NCBI RefSeq assembly: GCF_026262505.1
Contig: NC_067206.1
Location: 124,001 to 188,000 of the forward strand
Origin: Trichomonas vaginalis G3
Taxonomy: Eukaryota > Parabasalia > Trichomonadida > Trichomonadidae
Length of the DNA: 64,000 nucleotides
Direction of reading: 5' to 3'
Below are positions 62,037 to 64,000 of the stretch, piece by piece. The notes below the pieces were generated by a model that was not told the DNA's origin, ran no database searches, and saw only the letters and a program-made list of their open reading frames with translations. The translations under genes and the position numbers were made by a program. Every line of letters begins with the position of its first letter. The first letter of the stretch is position 1.

Positions 62037-63084
62037 TTAAGGGTGCACCCGTATGTACGTTTATTTGAGAGGAGGAGGATTACCCTCTCAATTTTGAGGG
62101 ATTCGTTAGTTTATTTTCTCGATGAATATGCAATAAAATTTGATTTTTACCTTATCAATATACTTCATATAATATACACATGTTCATGTAAAAACTTTGT
62201 TCCAAAATCCTCAGGAATTAAGGGATTTTTGAATTTTAAGAAATTTTTTCGAATTTTTTCGAAAAAAAATATTTTCAGAACAGCTTTAACGGCTAAGATT
62301 TAGGAACAATGTTAAGTATCAAAAAGAAAGGAGGTCTGATATAGACAACATATATCGTTGAAGGTTGAAAAAATCTCTAATATTTGAGCCCAAAATTTCA
62401 AATTTTAATTTTTTGAAAAAAGAGGCCACCCGTATGTACGTTTATTTGAGAGGAGGAGGATTATATTTTTGAAAGGGTGAAACATTATGAATATGTTAAT
62501 TATATAATAATATGTATTATTATAAAAAAGAAAAAATAAAGCACGTTAAAATTTTTCTTTCTTGATTTTTTACAAAATCTACTTAGAATTATGCAAAATA
62601 TGACTAAATAATTATAAATTTCAAGTTAAATTTTAATTTTGATAAATAATTTAAATTTCAAAATATCAAGTTCAGTTCGACTATGTATGTAGTAATTCCT
62701 CAATAAAGTGCCAAAACCCTATTAAAATATATGAACATTTTCAACATTTTAATGTTTTTATTTAAAAATTTGATGGAATATGAGCTTCAAACAATTATTA
62801 TGTAAATAAAAATAATTAAATATATGTATTTATTCGTATTACAACCGTAGTAAGTCGATTCTTCCTTTCTTCTACTGAGTTTTGAATTTGATTTCGAATT
62901 GTAAAGAGATTCAAAGGGAAAATACTAGCGGATAAAAACTACCTCCATGAAAGGGTCATAATGGAGTCAAGTTGTATTTTTTGATATTTTTTGCTTTTCG
63001 AGCCTAAATAGGTAGCCAAGATAATGCCTAAAAATAAGGTTCTAAATTCTGAAGTTTACATGATCCTCTCGTGTGCACCCTTAA
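62037..63084. mobile_element. 1.05-kb TIR element bounded by TTAA
   Basis: TTAAGGGTGCAC at 62037-62048 is inverted at 63073-63084 (GTGCACCCTTAA, 12 bp). The boundary can be TTAA (both ends) or TA with AGGG termini. No ORF of note. A 37-bp direct repeat starting CACCCGTATGTACG occurs at 62046-62082 and 62427-62463. GAGAGGA follows both termini at a short distance. A short, old or minimal MITE-like element. Confidence 0.5.
62046..62463. repeat. 37-bp direct repeat, two copies 381 bp apart
   Basis: CACCCGTATGTACGTTTATT starts each copy (62046-62082 and 62427-62463). Perfect over 37 bp, including GAGAGGAGGAGGATTA at the end. It lies within the 62.0-63.1 kb element. Confidence 0.75.
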
Positions 63085-63406
63085 TGCAAATGAAAAGCAT
63101 AAGATTTCATTTTTGAAAAAATAATTCAAAAAGATTTCATGAAATAATAGTTAGAAAATTAATAAACAATAGGTTTATATATTATATTTGATATTAGATT
63201 TGATTTATTCTTAAAATTTCAAATCTTTCATATTGAGTTTTTCTCAAATAGAATTGGGAATCATCTTTGTATCTTCCAAAACACAAAAAAGTAATAGGAA
63301 TTGTAAATAATATTATTTATTGATGGATAATTATACAACAAATTAAAATCAATACATGGAATTAGAAAGTAATTAACTGTATTGGATTAAATTAAATACA
63401 TAAACT

Positions 63407-63799
63407 CTATTTGTTCGCCGACTTTACTCTATCTAATATTTGTTTATATTCCTTTTCTATTTTCTTAAGCTCAACGCTTATGAGAACATGTGGTCTGTAT
63501 TTTAAGTCTATTTTTGAATCAATTTCTTGAATGATTTCATCAATTTCCTGAATGAGTTTCATAAAATCTGAAATTTTTAGATTTTTACCGTAATTTTCTA
63601 TATCTCTTGATAAAATTTCTCCGCATGATTTTGATGCTTGTTCGCATTCTTTTGATTTTTGCTTTAAAGTTTCGTTTTTCTCTTCCAGTTTTTCTAATTC
63701 AAGCTCCTCTATTTTGATTCTGTTTTCCCATTCATCTAGCATTGACTCGGCCACTTCGAGCTTTTTTAATATCTCATCCGTCGAGCTGCTTTGATCCAT
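63407..63799 (-). CDS. Small coiled-coil protein
   Basis: 130 residues from ATG 63799 (MDQSSSTDEILKKLEVAESM). Nearly all helical: LDEWENRIKIEELELEKLEE and KNETLKQKSKECEQA form a coiled coil, then DFMKLIQEIDEIIQEIDSKI continues the heptads. Highly charged, no named domain. Could be a cytoskeletal or complex-assembly subunit; no direct evidence. Preceded by a TTTTTTTTTCAGTC stretch. Confidence 0.65.
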   Translation of the reverse strand: MDQSSSTDEILKKLEVAESMLDEWENRIKIEELELEKLEEKNETLKQKSKECEQASKSCGEILSRDIENYGKNLKISDFMKLIQEIDEIIQEIDSKIDLKYRPHVLISVELKKIEKEYKQILDRVKSANK

Positions 63800-64000
63800 T
63801 TTTGACTGAAAAAAAAATTTTTGGAAAAGAGAGAAGACATTGATTTTTTGTTTCTAATAATTTCACCACATGATTGCAGATCAAATAAGAAACCAAATTT
63901 ACCTTAATTTTTTAGTTTCTTTGAAGATTTTATTTCATTGATGAAATTATTAAAGCAATTAGCCCAATCAAATAAATATTGATAAACTCCCATACAAAGG

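Overview
The window looks like nuclear DNA of a trichomonad (Parabasalia), probably Tritrichomonas or a close relative. The evidence is AT-rich intergenic DNA and long genes in which I see no introns. Some starts are preceded a few bases upstream by a TCATTT initiator-like motif. The gene families also fit: ankyrin proteins of the DUF3447 type, TKL and CK1 kinases, Rab GTPases, fringe-like glycosyltransferases and a giant HECT ligase. The species call is inference from family content, not from a marker gene.

Layout. 1-12.9 kb: the N-terminal part of a probable BEACH protein running off the left edge, an exportin-7-like karyopherin, a leucine-rich-repeat protein, a small hydrophilic protein, an ankyrin protein, tRNA-Arg(CCT), a Rab with one in-frame TAA, and a ubiquilin. 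13.2-15.5 kb: a non-coding element with terminal inverted repeats. 15.5-24.1 kb: one giant HECT E3 gene broken by two in-frame TAA codons and three frame changes, all in its 5' part. 24.4-28.4 kb: an ankyrin protein, CCT1 and a small protein. 28.4-33.6 kb: a gene desert with a 2.46-kb inverted-repeat element and four tRNA-like relics. 33.6-45.1 kb: a 1533-residue Glu/Lys/Ser-rich coiled-coil protein, a TKL kinase, another inverted-repeat element, a BAR-like protein, a four-pass membrane protein and a doubtful small ORF. 45.3-47.3 kb: a repeat hub with 121-bp and 120-bp tandem arrays, a perfect three-way-junction palindrome and GC-rich direct repeats. 47.4-64 kb: a Cys-pair protein, a second Rab, tRNA-Ile(GAT), a fringe-like glycosyltransferase, two TIG/EGF-type surface proteins, coiled-coil proteins, a CK1 kinase with a C-terminal CaaX box, a possible lysozyme-fold secreted protein, proteasome RPN2, importin-beta, one more inverted-repeat element and a small coiled-coil protein.

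No operon-like organisation is evident. The genes serve housekeeping (nuclear transport, proteasome and ubiquitin, chaperonin), membrane traffic and signalling. The most notable features are five separate non-coding inverted-repeat elements without recognisable transposases, several bounded by TA or TTAA; the structured repeat hub; the interrupted HECT and Rab reading frames; and a recurring GTCACTTTT motif found both beside start codons and inside the mobile-looking elements.
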